Assembly (NCBI RefSeq): GCF_036850765.1
Contig: NC_089498.1
Coordinates: forward strand, 71,712,305-71,776,304
Direction: 5' to 3'
Length of the DNA stretch: 64,000 nucleotides
Source of the DNA: Saccopteryx bilineata
Lineage: Eukaryota > Chordata > Mammalia > Chiroptera > Emballonuridae
Positions 49,201 through 59,598 of the stretch are shown one piece after another. The translations under genes were made by a program, and so were the position numbers. Positions within the stretch are counted from its first letter, which is position 1, and each line of letters begins with the position of its first letter. A model generated the notes under the pieces. The model did no database searches and was not told the origin of the DNA. It saw only the letters and a program-made list of their open reading frames with translations.

Positions 49201-51364
49201 CCTTCCTGTCTGCTCAAATCCCACCTGCACAGTAAGGCCAATTCCGACACCCTAGTTAACAGGACAACCTGCCCCCGCTCCCACACACAGCACCTCGGGG
49301 CCCCTTTTCCCTTCCTAATATCATTCCCTATCATGACCTCAAAATACAATATGTAATTTATTTATGCATGTGTTTATTATTTAAATCCTCACCAGGGCAG
49401 GCATCTTTATCTGCTCTTTCCCGCAATGCCCAGAACAATATCTGTACATAGTAGGCGTGGAACATACGAATGAATAAAGAAATGAATGGACAAGTCTCCA
49501 CTATTACCACCCTGACCTGAGCCACCAGCCTCTCTCACCTGTATTACTATTCAGCCGAGCCTCCTGGCTCCCATCTGCCCTCTGCAGTCCATGCCCACAT
49601 CCCCCAACCCCTTTAAAATGGAAGTTTTTATGAGGTCATGATTTCAGGACTATTTTCTCCTATTGGTGTATATTCTCCAGTGCTTGAAACAGAGGACACG
49701 CTCAAATATTTGTTGAGTAAATAAAAAAGAAAATCTTAGTGGGACTTTCACATATATCCAGAGGGTATAAACGTGCTTTCTTGTGATGTGTGTGGGTTCT
49801 GGGCACCTGGCCCTGCCCCTGACTTGCTGGCTGACCTCGGGGAATCCTGCCCATCACTGTAGCCTCAGTTTCCCTGGGTGCAGAATTAGAAGGTTGGCCT
49901 AGATGAATAATTTTAAAACTTTTTTATTGTTTTTAATTAGTAGAATGAATTTCTCAAACGAAATCTTTAGAGAAACTCTATAATAAAACCACTGAGAGCA
50001 GAGAAGTGAGCCGATGTGAGTCTCAGGTTGCTGGGGTAGTCGGCTTGGGATGGGGGCCGAGGCCTCATCAGACTGTCCTGATGAAGAGCCTGTGTCTCCA
50101 AGGGTCCCAGCTCCTGCCCTCCCTCCCACACATGCCTAGTGACTTTCCTCTGTTTCTTTTTCTTCTTCCTTTTTTTTTTTTTTAAAAAAAAAATTTTTTA
50201 TTGATTGATTTTAGAGAGAAAGGAAGGGAAATAGAGAGACAGGAACACTGGTTTGTTCCTATATGTGTCCTGACTGGGGATTGAACCACAGCCTCTGCAC
50301 TTTGGGACTATGCTCTTAACCAACTGAGCTACCTTGCCAGGGCTGACTCTCTGTTTCTTTTTGTTTGCTGTCTGCCTCAACCATACTCCCCCGGACACAC
50401 AGTCCCTTCCACATTCACACTGGGCCCTGCCTGCTCCAACCAGCTTTGAAAGTATTCCCTCTCTGTCCGTGGATCACACCTCCATCCCTTCCTGACTCCC
50501 TCAGGGGCAGTCACAGTCTGCAGCCCCTGAGAGCAGCCTTGGGAAAATAATTGGTCCCACGTGATCATAGAGTAACTGCATGCAATATTAAAATTACCCC
50601 TCATATAATCTCTCTACGAATAGAAAAATCATATAAGCAATATTTTTTTAGTAAAAGAAAGACACCATAGCAAAGATCAACTTCAGAAAAAAACACTGCA
50701 GAAAGTTCCTAAAACACTGCCCCTTGTCCTATAACCTTGAATAAGCTTCTGGTGTAAAGTTCTTCCTGTGTCTAACCTGACCCATACCTGCTTCAGTTCC
50801 ACAGTCCCCTGCCTTCCAGATGTGTAGCTTTGGATCATGATCAGGTTGGGAGGCAATTCCCTGGGTTCTACACTTAATTTGCTGTGTGACTGTGCAAGTC
50901 ACCAGCCCAGTCTGGGCCCCAGTAAAGTGACAGCTCTTCTCCCAGCTTCTGCCAACCCCTACCCCCTCTTGCCTGTCTGCAGCAATGGCGGTCATGGAGT
51001 AGATGCTGACGAACATGGCCGTGACAGGGAAGAGGTTCTGGAAATAACAGAAGGCGCGGCCAAAGTACCAGATGTTGTGGCTGGCGTAGATGAAGTTGAA
51101 GACAGCGTTGAAGGTGGCCATGCAGAGGTCAGCCAGGGCCAGGTTGACAATAAAGTAGTTGGTGACTGTGCGCATCCTCTGATGGGCCAGGATGATCCAG
51201 ATGACTGTGGCATTGCCCATCACGGCCACCAGCACGAGGGTCAGGTAGGCTGCAGCCCAGAGTGCCAGCTGCCAGCCAGGCATGGAGAAGGCCGTGAAGC
51301 CCGTAGTGTTGCTCTCAAGGTCAGATGAGATGTTGGTATCATTCACAACAGCACAGGTTCCCAT
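38748..51364 (-). CDS. TACR2: TACR2, neurokinin-A (NK2) tachykinin receptor, complete coding region
   Basis: Rhodopsin-family G-protein-coupled receptor for neurokinin A at the plasma membrane, coupling to Gq/phospholipase C in smooth muscle. Five coding exons (392, 195, 154, 197, 217 bp) give 384 codons plus stop; human has 398. The N-terminus [19 protein letters not shown] carries three N-glycosylation sequons (Asn8, Asn11, Asn19). The DRY motif after TM3 spans intron 1. TM6 has [11 protein letters not shown]7 has NPIIYCCLN, and FRCCPW after TM7 is a likely palmitoylation site. Cysteines in AFCYFQ and TKCIVAW would form the extracellular disulfide. The match to NK2 is close throughout (NK1 and NK3 are less similar). 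It is convergent with HK1, the conserved mammalian order. The last residues differ from human (VPAEP then stop). Confidence 0.96.
39317..39490 (+). mobile_element. Older bat tRNA SINE
   Basis: Head ctctggccagggaacccag, then ggttcaatccccagtcagg and a CT-rich tail. Confidence 0.7.
39493..39655 (+). mobile_element. VES-type tRNA SINE
   Basis: Head gcccgacctgttgtagcgc, body caaggcacatatgggagttg. Adjoins the preceding SINE. Confidence 0.8.
40177..40213. repeat. (CA)n microsatellite
   Basis: About 18 CA units in TACR2 intron 4. Confidence 0.95.
40395..40965 (+). repeat. L2 LINE fragment
   Basis: L2 signature segments in order: ggattactgcagtagcctg, aaggcctttgcctcagctg, ttccctctgcctggaactc, ctagaatgtcagctccctg and gtgcctggaacagca. 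Confidence 0.8.
41065..41260. mobile_element. hAT MITE (196 bp) nested in SINE
   Basis: Inverted ends CAGTGTTTTTCAACC / CAGTGATTTTCAACC (14 of 15). Perfect 8-bp duplication ggttagag at 41057-41064 and 41261-41268. Confidence 0.88.
41337..41568 (+). mobile_element. Second tRNA SINE nested in the first
   Basis: Head gccctggccagtggcacag, then ggtcactagttcgagccc, CT-rich body and A tail. The host sequence aatcaacc recurs on both sides. Confidence 0.75.
42988..43184 (-). CDS. TACR2: TACR2 exon 4
   Basis: 197 bp between tggaccag and gtgggc. It encodes [18 protein letters not shown] (TM6), extracellular loop 3 and TM7 with [10 protein letters not shown]. Confidence 0.96.
43185..44510. other. TACR2: TACR2 intron 3
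   Basis: GT-AG (donor gtggga). Contains an L2-like fragment near 43378-43500, a three-copy 26-bp repeat, and the CpG-rich patch at its 5' (minus-strand) end. Confidence 0.6.
43525..43602. repeat. 26-bp tandem repeat, three copies
   Basis: Units of 27, 25 and 26 bp built on gaccctgtgccagctgtg followed by agtttcca, in TACR2 intron 3. Confidence 0.9.
44395..44800. promoter_or_regulatory. TACR2: CpG-rich segment over TACR2 exon 3
   Basis: A dense run of CG dinucleotides and GC boxes (cccgcccctcccgg, ccgcccctccccgcc) covers exon 3 and the adjoining intron ends, in otherwise CpG-poor DNA. Promoter activity is not shown by sequence alone. Confidence 0.5.
44511..44664 (-). CDS. TACR2: TACR2 exon 3
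   Basis: 154 bp between ccctccag and gtggga. It encodes TM5 ([18 protein letters not shown]) and intracellular loop 3 up to YLQAKKK. It lies in a GC- and CpG-rich patch. Confidence 0.95.
45655..45845 (+). repeat. MIR SINE
   Basis: agtgctaagggctttatgta, taatccccatttgagagag and gacagagcagggttccacc follow MIR order. Confidence 0.75.
46325..46560 (+). repeat. MIR SINE
   Basis: gtttcagtttcctcatct and aagaatgggaagaaaataat match the MIR core. Confidence 0.7.
46696..46890 (-). CDS. TACR2: TACR2 exon 2
   Basis: 195 bp between gctcacag and gtaagg. It encodes [15 protein letters not shown]4 ([15 protein letters not shown]) and extracellular loop 2 with the disulfide Cys in [12 protein letters not shown], ending KTLL. 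Confidence 0.96.
48076..48470 (+). mobile_element. Rhin-1-type SINE, near-intact
   Basis: 10-bp duplication agaagtaggc at 48066-48075 and 48471-48480. Intact A and B boxes. CTCF-like core on the minus strand at 48339-48352. Confidence 0.93.
48600..48835 (+). repeat. MIR SINE
   Basis: Near-complete order: ctttgggtgcaggctgatc, tgggtttgaattctgactc, tctgggaagtgggatgatg, gagaagtgcctgcaggca. Confidence 0.75.
49060..49500 (+). repeat. L2 LINE fragment
   Basis: ccacaggcctttgctgcgg, tctgctcaaatcccacctg, ccagggcaggcatctttat and the 3' end gtaggcgtggaacatacg match L2. Confidence 0.7.
50183..50344 (-). mobile_element. Older bat tRNA SINE
   Basis: Minus strand from gccctggcaaggtagctc; body shared with other VES-type copies. 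Confidence 0.7.
50973..51364 (-). CDS. TACR2: TACR2 exon 1 (coding part)
   Basis: The start ATG is at 51364-51362 in a good Kozak context (gcagccATGG). It encodes the N-terminus and TM1-TM3, through [11 protein letters not shown] and two bases of the DRY Arg. The exon ends GACAG followed by gcaaga, so the donor is GC rather than GT. Reading through would insert unrelated residues before a stop, so the GC boundary is preferred. Confidence 0.93.
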
Positions 51365-52729
51365 GGCTGCCTCTGAGTCTGGGACAAAGGATCTGGCTCC
51401 TCAGCTCCTTCTGGGTCTTGGTGCCCAGCCCGGATATGCGATGGAAGAGAATTCCTCTGGGGCGTGGGTATGTGGGGGACAGAGGAGTAGATGCAAAGCC
51501 AGGCACCTCAGGGAAGCCAGGGTCACTCCCAAGTCTCAAGTAGAGATGAGTCAGGCTGAGCAGAGAGCCGGTTCCAGAGCCATTGGCATTTCAGATTCCC
51601 ATGTCCTGACCAGACTTCTCCAATGTCACATGAAAATCTAGAATCCAAGATAGTTTCAGAGCAGGAGCTATCCTTGTAAATTATCAGTCAACTCGGAAAT
51701 GAAAAGACAGATTCCAAGAGGGGATGTGACCAGCCCAGGTCACTCAGTAAATTGGGGACAAGCTGGGACTGAAACCCCGGTCCCTGCTAATTCTCTTCAG
51801 GAGCCATTCTGGATCAGATGAGCACACAACAGCAGTCTCTGGACTCCACAGGTCAGCTGTGCAGCTGGCTGTCCCTCCAGGCTTTGGGGTGCAGGCTGGG
51901 CTGCCAGCCCTCAGAGCCGCTGCCTTCCCCACTGCTCTCCGCACAGGGCGGGCGAGGGCCTTGGCAGAGATGCCGCCTGCTCATGAGATGGGGCTTTGGC
52001 TCCCGCCCCACGTCCCACCCCTGCTTGGATGGCCCAGCATTGTATCTTGAGGAAAGATTTAGAATAGGATGCCAGGCAGGGAGAGACCCGGGGGAATAGG
52101 GGCAGCAGGGGTGGGGGCTGGCATGGAGGGCACAGTCTTTGGTGAGGTGTTTATATTCAGCCTGGGCCAGGAGCTACATCTAGAAAGTGACTAGGAGCAC
52201 GTACTCGGGAGCCAGACTGGGTGTGAGTCGGCTTCAGTAACTCCAGGCAAGTCTCTTAACCTTTTTGAACTTTGGCTTTCCTAGCTGACAAACAATACGA
52301 AAAAAAGGTGTACATCATGTGGTATACAGAAGGTCCTTGAATAATGCTGTTCAATGTCGTTTCATTATAATGTTGATGTGATGCCTTAGGAGCGTAACTC
52401 TTGTTCCTATCAGTTAGCTTACGGTAAAGTTGGTTTCATTATACATTGTTTCGCTTAAAGTTCCAGGTCCTATCAATGATTTTAAATGAAGACTTAGCTG
52501 TATTTGTGAGTTCTACCTGAGATAATGTGTGTGAAGTCTAGTACAGGGGCTGGCCCACAGGAGCTCCCCAGATAGCTCAAGGCTCTGAAGGAAGGAGGAG
52601 ACAGAACTCAAAACATTTCTAACTAGTTCTCAGGTGACACAGGCCCAGGGACCTCACTTTGAGAACCACTCTCACAGAACGAGAACAGGGCTTGCTGCCT
52701 CTTCAGCAAGCCCCAGAAAGGCTGGAGGG
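51365..52729. other. TACR2: TACR2 5' flank
   Basis: Should hold the TACR2 5' UTR and promoter (minus strand). I see no clear TATA box. A MIR-like piece lies at 51690-51790 and a split MIR at 52185-52565. Confidence 0.5.
52185..52565 (+). repeat. MIR split by a probable DNA transposon remnant
   Basis: The MIR 5' part ends near 52315 and its 3' part resumes at about 52505 (ctacctgagataatgtgtg). The insert begins cagaaggtccttgaataatg after TA, resembling Tigger-type ends, but its far end is too decayed to pair. Confidence 0.45.
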
Positions 52730-53696
52730 CCCTGCTCTGGGTTGCCCACGGAATCAGCTCTTGGTCACTAACTGTGCACACGCGTGTCAGGCACAGAGTG
52801 AAGCTGCAATGCTGTTTCTGAGAGGGCCCTGCTCTGGGTTGCCCACGGAATCTGCTCTTGGTCACTAACTGTGCACACGCGTGTCAGGCACGGAGTGAAG
52901 CTGCAATGCTGTTTCTGAGAGGGCCCTGCTCTGGGTTGCCCACGGAATCTGCTCTTGGTCACTAACTGTGCACACGCGTGTCGGGCACGGAGTGAGCTGC
53001 AATGCTGTTTCTGAGAGGGCCCTGCTCTGGGTTGCCCACGGGAATCTGCTCTTGGTCACTAACTGTGCACATGTGTGTCAGGCACGGCGTGAAGCTTCAG
53101 TGCTGTTTCTGAGAGGGCCCTGCTCTGGGTTGCCCACGGGAATCTGCTCTTGGTCACTAACTGTGCACACGCGTGTCGGGCACGGAGTGAGCTGCAATGC
53201 TGTTTCTGAGAGGGCCCTGCTCTGGGTTGCCCACGGAATCTGCTCTTGGTCACTAACTGTGCACACGCGTGTCGGGCACGGAGTGAGCTGCAATGCTGTT
53301 TCTGAGAGGGCCCTGCTCTGGGTTGCCCACGGGAATCTGCTCTTGGTCACTAACTGCACACTCGTGTCAGGCACGGAGTGAAGCTGCAATGCCGTTTCTG
53401 AGAGGGCCCTGCTCTGGGTTGCCCACGGGAATCTGCTCTTGGTCACTAACTGCACACTCGTGTCAGGCACGGAGTGAAGCTGCAATGCCGTTTCTGAGAG
53501 GGCCCTGCTCTGGGTTGCCCACGGGAATCTGCTCTTGGTCACTAACTGTACACTCGTGTCAGGCACGGCGTGAAGCTGCAATGCTGTTTCTGAGAGGGCC
53601 CTGCTCTGGGTTGCCCACGGGAATCTGCTCTTGGTCACTAACTGTACACACGCGTGTCGGGCACGGCGTGAAGCTGCTATGCTGTTGTTTCTGAGT
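52730..53696. repeat. Ten-copy minisatellite, 96-98 bp unit
   Basis: Units begin ccctgctctgggttgccc at 52730, 52827, 52924, 53020, 53118, 53215, 53311, 53407, 53503 and 53599. Periods are 97, 97, 96, 98, 97, 96, 96, 96 and 96 bp. Most units carry acacgcgtgt; later copies share a shortened form (gcacactcgtgtc). Identity is high throughout. Open frames on both strands follow from the period being near a multiple of three and are not taken as genes. Confidence 0.97.
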
Positions 53697-56092
53697 GACT
53701 GTACATGTGTGGCAGTGCACACCTGTAGCTGTGTGGAACCTGAAGGCAGGCAGAGTGTGTCCCTCTTTAGAGCAGAGGAGGGGTCTCATTCACCGGCGCT
53801 GGTGGCCTTGCTGTGCTAAGCATGTGGTTGGTGTCCTGGGACTCCAGTCCTGTGCCTTGGGGAGGGTCTGCTTCCTAGGCCCCTACTTCTCCTATGGGTG
53901 TGTGTGCTGTGGGGATTTCGGGACTCCTGCCCCCCCCCAGAGTCAGCTCTGGACACAGCTGGCCCCAGTCCTGGCCAGGCTGTGGGGCAGATGCTTGTTC
54001 CCTCTGTGGGGCAAGCCACCAGCTTCTGTTTGGACATCTGTCCTTTGCTGAAGGGCCCCTGCCTTTGGTCTGCTTTGGCGGCAGCAGTGGCATCCACTCA
54101 ACTCTGGGCTTGTTTCTGTCTCCTGCCCCGCTGGCTGGGGTTCAGAGACAGGATGTGCAGAAGTGGGATATAAGCACAGGCAGCCTCCTCTCTCTGCTGC
54201 TCTGCCTCCTGCTCCGAGGGATTTGTTGAGCTTCAGGTGAAAGCACAGTGCAGGACTGGGACACTTGAGAGCATGTCACCAGCCAGAGAAGCCCATAGCA
54301 GCACCAAGGGCCCATGCCTCCATCATCCTGCCATGGCCCTTTTATATGTAAGAGGGCTTCTGTTTTGGAGCTGTTAAACCTGGGAATTATATCCCCCTGT
54401 AAACCAGGCATTCTTGCAGCTTTCTGACTATGTGTCCACACCTTCGTGGACAGAGAAGGTGGGGCTGCCCCAGATTAAAGGGTACTGATCAGCCTTGCTG
54501 CTCAGGGTTGACTTGCTGGGTCCATCTTGGTACAATGGTCTTGAAGGCTAGTGTTTGTTAAAAGAAGAAACGAAAACCATCTGAATTCCTTCAGCTCCTA
54601 TGGACACATGAAAACTGGTTTGCTCATCTAGGTTTGTGTATGGGAAGTCCCCTCCACCAGGAAGCAGAGTGGGATTGGCTGAGCTGATGGCACATAGGAC
54701 GGGACCCTCTAGGAAGTGACTGATTCAGAGTTTAGAGTGCAGGACATTTATTAGGGGCCCACACCTGGGGAAGGAGGAAGCAAGAGGGGATAGAGGAGGA
54801 AGTTGGGCTGCCATGTGATAGCAGCCTTGCACAACGCCGTGGGTCACTATGGACTGGAACGGCCCTTTAAAGTTGCTCTGTATTGGGCAAAGGTGACCAG
54901 GCCTTTACGCTTCCACATCGACCACTGGGTGTAGACTGCCCCAAGAAGGGGCGTGATCTTACACAGGACAGCTCTCTGCAGCTGAGACAATGGCTGGAGG
55001 AGGTGCGAGCTGAACCCTGTCTGCCTGCAGTGCTCCCAGCATCTTGTGGGGAGTCAGTGTCCACCATGGCTGCACAACGGCTTCCCTGATCTATGGGGTG
55101 TGAACTCGCCAGTGCTCCTCATGGTTTGTGCTTTCATGGCTCCTAGGCTGGAGGCCTGAAGGCTAGAGTTGAGAGAGGGATTGTTTTTTCAGGGAGTTTG
55201 GAGGAGAAGGTGGGAGCAGCTGCAGGGTTCAGGGAGTGGATGGAGAGGAGAGGGGGCTCCAGGAAGCACTGTGGACTGGGAGCTCCTTCAGCAGTGTCTG
55301 AGAGAGCGCGCTGGGCTCGGGCCGCTTGGTCATGACTTCCTGAGTCACATGTAGCAGTGTGGGGCATTAGTGCTGGAAAGTTCTATGGGTCATCTAGTCC
55401 CCACATGGTTGACTCAGACTGGGCAAAGTGAGGACAGTGACAACTCAGTGAGCTTTTTATTCAACTAAATGAATCTGGTTGGAAAGATCGATCAGTCTTC
55501 ATTCTGAGACTATGCCCTGTCTGCTTCTTTTGGGTTAAAATGTCCTTTCTTTCATGCAATAATGATGATGATAGATGACAATCTGGTTTTCTTTTCTCTC
55601 TAAACTTGCTTACTCAATGGAACAAAGAGTGACCCATGTGGTTCCCTCTGTTAGGTTTTTAATATTTTATTGGTCCATGAAATTCAAGAATCCAGGAGTC
55701 ACAATCTAGTTCCTCACTTGAAGAGGAGGGGGCTGCCGCGAGCGGAAGGCTTGCCAGGTCCCATCGCCGTGAGCAGAAGGCTTGCCCAGGTCCCATCGCC
55801 AGTGAGGGGGGGCCGTGTCCCTGATGGCCGTGTTCCCTCTGTCTCCCACAGTCTTTGCTGGTCTGTCTGGCCCCTCTCTCTGGAGACCCAGGAAAGCCAC
55901 CTCCCTGTAACGGGGACAGGCATCTCCTTAAGGCCTGGGCTGTGCTGGTTTCTAACCAGTGTCTGTGAGAGTTGCCAGCACATCACGAGTGCCCTATAAA
56001 TGTTGACTGATTGAAAGTGAATAAAATTTAAAGCATGACTCAGGGGTGAAGAATATGGAATCTTATAAATGAATATATATTGTATATCTATA
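53697..56092. other. Intergenic, no gene recognised
   Basis: GC-moderate, apparently unique sequence. No splice-framed conserved coding segment, RNA gene or clear interspersed repeat recognised. Confidence 0.5.
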
Positions 56093-56583
56093 CAGGAGGT
56101 CCTCGGGTTACAATAGTTTTGACATACAATGTTTTGCATTTATGACAGTCACACTCATAAAAACTCAAAAAAAAATTGAGACGTGAGTGTTTTGCCTTAC
56201 ACTGTTAGCGTCATACTTAGGGACTACGTGGGCAAACTACTACAGTTTGGTTGCACGCGGCAGAAGAATACGCAGTGATGCGGATACGAGTGAGGGAGTT
56301 GTACCCCAGTTCGCTTATCTACGCCATGTTGGACTGTTAAAAGCACAAGTATTCCTTTTGTGTTGCTTTGTTTAGCGACTTTTTGGCCCTTATCATGGTT
56401 CCTATGTTGATGTCCTTTTCCATTTTCTGTGGCTTCATTGTGTTTTTTGTTCTAGATTATGATTTTACAACTGTGTTAGGATAGGTAAGTGACTTAGGCT
56501 AGGGTGTGTTTCAACTTACACTAAAATTCGAATTACGTTACTGTTATAGGAACAGAACTGTGTTGTAACCCGAGGACCTCCTG
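56093..56583. mobile_element. Tigger/pogo-like MITE (491 bp)
   Basis: The first 20 bases CAGGAGGTCCTCGGGTTACA are matched perfectly by the inverted far end, and TA flanks both sides (56091-56092, 56584-56585), the mariner/pogo target duplication. No transposase frame. Confidence 0.8.
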
Positions 56584-58270
56584 TATATCTACTTATATCT
56601 CTAGCTAACACATATGGCTGTGAAAACCTTAAACCAATGGGACTAGCACTAATGATGGGATTTTAGGCAACTTTGAGTGGGCAGGGCAGTATAATGCCTG
56701 ACACATTGGCACATAGTAGTTGCTCAGTAAATGTCAGGTGAATAAATGAATAGAAAATAATGAATAAAGTTTAAAAGAACACGTTGTCAGGATGAAGGAA
56801 GTAGCATTCCTATTTTCACAGGAGCTAGCTAAAGCTTACACAGAAAGCACTGTCTGTGTAGGGAGGGTGGGGCTTTTGGAGGACACTGGGGTCTCTGTAG
56901 CATTCCAGAATTTATTCTTCACAGATAGCCCCCTCTGTCTGTAAGAGATTCCAGGCTGGCTCCTTTAGGAGATGAGCTCTGTGCCCCCTGCCCCCTGGCG
57001 TGAGCATTAGTGGCCCAGATTCTGGGACTTCAGCTGGGGGAGAACTGGCCTCTGCCCAGAACAAGGGCTGCAGCTGACACCTTTTTTAAACACTGTGCGT
57101 GTGCTGGGACAGTGCCTCGCCCTGAAAGCCTAAAGTTTATTTAGCTGGGAGAGAGGGACGGCGGGTGTTTACATCTGCTATGGTCCTGGTGTACACAGAG
57201 CTCAGAAGTGCTTAATGAGTTCATTTCTCAACATCAGGCTCCAGCAAAAGCTGCCCATTTATGGCAGGTGTGGAAGGAAGTAGGCGAGGCTGGTCCTAGG
57301 CGGGGGTACCCCAACACTCGCTTGCTGGTTGGTGTCTGCCCAGGGTGTTGGCAAATGTGGCAGCGAGCTCTGTGGTGTGGATGAGGTGAGGAAAGGGGGT
57401 TGACAAAGGGTCAACCAAGACCTTGGTCCTGCAACCGATCTGTCAGCTGGGTAGGTGCTCCAATGACTGGCCCAGAGTTAGAAGACAAAGTCACATCTCT
57501 AGCTTCATGAAGCTCCTGGAAAAGTTGAGGGGGGAAAGTTGAGCAAGTCCCAGCATAGCAGAGAGAATTCACCATACCCATGTGCATAGGGGTGATCCCG
57601 TGAGCTTCAAGCTTCAAGATCCTGTGAGGGAGACAGAGGCTTTTGGGGTTGTGTGGAGCAAGCCAGGTGGCTACTTAAGTGGCTCCTGGAAGTAATGGAG
57701 GAGAGGCCAAGGGAATAAGTCTGATCCTGACAGAAAGGTGGGACTAGCCTGGTGGGTACCCGGGGCTCCTTCAGAGAAGGAATGGGAGATGTAGCAAGTA
57801 TCATCTCAGTTACAAACCAGGAGTGCAAGAAAGCTCCCATTTCCTTATTCTCTATAAAAATCAGCTTAGTCTGAACTGCTGGTCTCCATCTTGTTGAGCT
57901 GTCAGGGAACTCCAACCTGGGGCCCTGCTGTCCACCCCCTGAGTGTGTCCATAGTGGCAAGGCATCTGGAGTGGGGTCTTTACTGGTCATTAATCTACAC
58001 AGGTCGCTGTGGTGGTGCCTCCTCTTCCTGCTTTTGCAGCATCCTTGAAGTCAGGGGACTTTTGTTTGAGAGACATGCCTGGGACCTAGAAATTGTAGGC
58101 TTACTTGGGGATTGGGTCCAGAGACCCATCTTTCCAGAGCACGCCTCCCCCATCCCAGTCATTCCTCTCGGGCCCTGCCAGGGAGATGGACTGAATACTT
58201 ACTCTGGCTCCACAGTCGTCTCTCCTCCCAGCCTCTCAGGGAAGTCCTGCTTCTGTAAAAACTCAGGCTG
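56584..58270. other. Intergenic, mostly unrecognised
   Basis: An L2/MIR-like tail at 56690-56750 (cacatagtagttgctcagta) is visible. 57400-58260 may be an old interspersed element but I cannot classify it. No gene seen. Confidence 0.4.
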
Positions 58271-58510
58271 CCCCTCCGAACCCCGCCATCCTCCATGCTC
58301 TCTCACAGCACCTTTCCCCTCCGAACCCGCCGTCCTCCATGCTCTCTCACAGCACCTTTCCCCTCCAAACCCGCCGTCCTCCATCTGAACCCGCCGTCCT
58401 CCATGCTCTCTCACAGCACCTTTCCCCTCCGAACCCGCCGTCCTCCATGCTCTCTCACAGCACCTTTCCCCTCCGAACCCGCCGTCCTCCATGCTCTCTC
58501 ACAGCACCTT
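58271..58510. repeat. 44-bp minisatellite, about five copies plus a partial
   Basis: Units of gaacccgccgtcctccatgc followed by tctctcacagcacctttcccctcc. One truncated unit sits near 58385-58402. Confidence 0.93.
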
Positions 58511-58520
58511 CCCCCCCCCC

Positions 58521-58842
58521 CTTTTTTTTTACAGAGACAGAGAGAGAGAGTCAGAGAGAGGGACAGACAGATAGTAACGAAGAGAGATGAGAAGCATCAA
58601 TCATCAGTTTTTCGTTGCGACACCTTAGTTGTTCATTGATTGCTTTCTCATATGTGCCTTGATCGCGGGCGTTCAGCAGACTGAGTAACCCCTTGCTCGA
58701 GCCAGCGACCTTGGGTCCAAGCTGGTGAGCTTTGCTCAAACCAGATGAGCCTGCGCTCAAGCCGGCGACCTTGGGGTCTTGAACCTGGGTCCTCTGCATC
58801 CCAGTCCGCCGCCCTATCCACTGTGCCACCGCCTGGTCAGGC
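58521..58842 (-). mobile_element. VES-family SINE, long form
   Basis: Same long form as 32664-32988, with repeated gccagcgaccttgggt-like units. Minus-strand head gcctgaccaggcggtggcac. Confidence 0.75.
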
Positions 58843-59598
58843 TCCTTCACAGTACTTTTGATGAGGCCACAAACTACCAACCAAAAAAACCATCTGCTTT
58901 CCTTGAGGGCACAGATACCTTTCATCATCAGATCTTCCTAGGAAGCAAAAAAAAATAAATTGGCATTCCATCTTTCAAGCGTGGTATATCCTCCTCCAGA
59001 GATGAAGCTGGACAAGGAGAGTGCAAGGTAATGGGAGAGCCTAGAATTTCCTTTCTGGAACTCCTGTCTGACGTCACTTACTGGTCCTTCAAGGACGCCT
59101 CCAGTGCCAGCTCCTTGAGAACACACCAGCATGTGCTCTTTGGGCCACATGGCTTTCTTGACAATTGCTCTTGACCCTGGGGTGGTCCACCAGAAATCAC
59201 TTGCTAAATATGGTTTTTCCTCCCCACTTCAGAGTAGGGGAGCAGAGCATGACCCTGTTATAGGCTTGGCTTTACTGGAAATTACAGCTGACTGGCCCTC
59301 ACAATATCAATTCGAGTTACTCAAGTTTAGTTTCATTAAAATGACATCCTGAAGCTGGAGGATTCTGAAGACGCCCCTGACCAACGGAAAAATGGGTTTG
59401 AATAAAGGCATTATGTGCTTTCAACTCATGTTGGAATCCTGTCTAGTCCTTGTTATATAAAATTTTTCATTCAGCCAAAAATGTGCCTAATCCCTTTTGT
59501 CCATTTCCACCAAGTTCAGGTCACCATAATCATTAGATTTCCTGACACAGTCTCTGGCACTACCCCTGTATTAGGTGGGTCCCTCACTCCACCCTCCA

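Larger units (their letters stand above)
46891..50972. other. TACR2: TACR2 intron 1 (GC-AG)
   Basis: On the minus strand it starts gcaaga and ends gctcacag. Holds a Rhin-1 SINE, a MIR, L2 pieces and an older SINE. 46900-48000 appears unique. Confidence 0.7.

Noticed and set aside
38748..51364. TACR1 or TACR3 instead of TACR2
   Set aside because: The N-terminus, TM segments and tail motif HTKETLFM follow NK2, and the HK1 neighbour agrees.
52730..53696. A CRISPR-like array
   Set aside because: The units are directly adjacent with no unique spacers, in a mammalian genome; this is a minisatellite.
53078..53722. Long open frames on both strands (up to 214 codons) across the minisatellite
   Set aside because: They come from a repeat unit near a multiple of three with no stop in that frame. 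There is no splice context, start context or family resemblance.
53697..55400. An extra gene between TACR2 and the window end (several 60-120 codon frames)
   Set aside because: The frames overlap on both strands with no consistent splice sites or recognisable domain; expected by chance in GC-moderate DNA.
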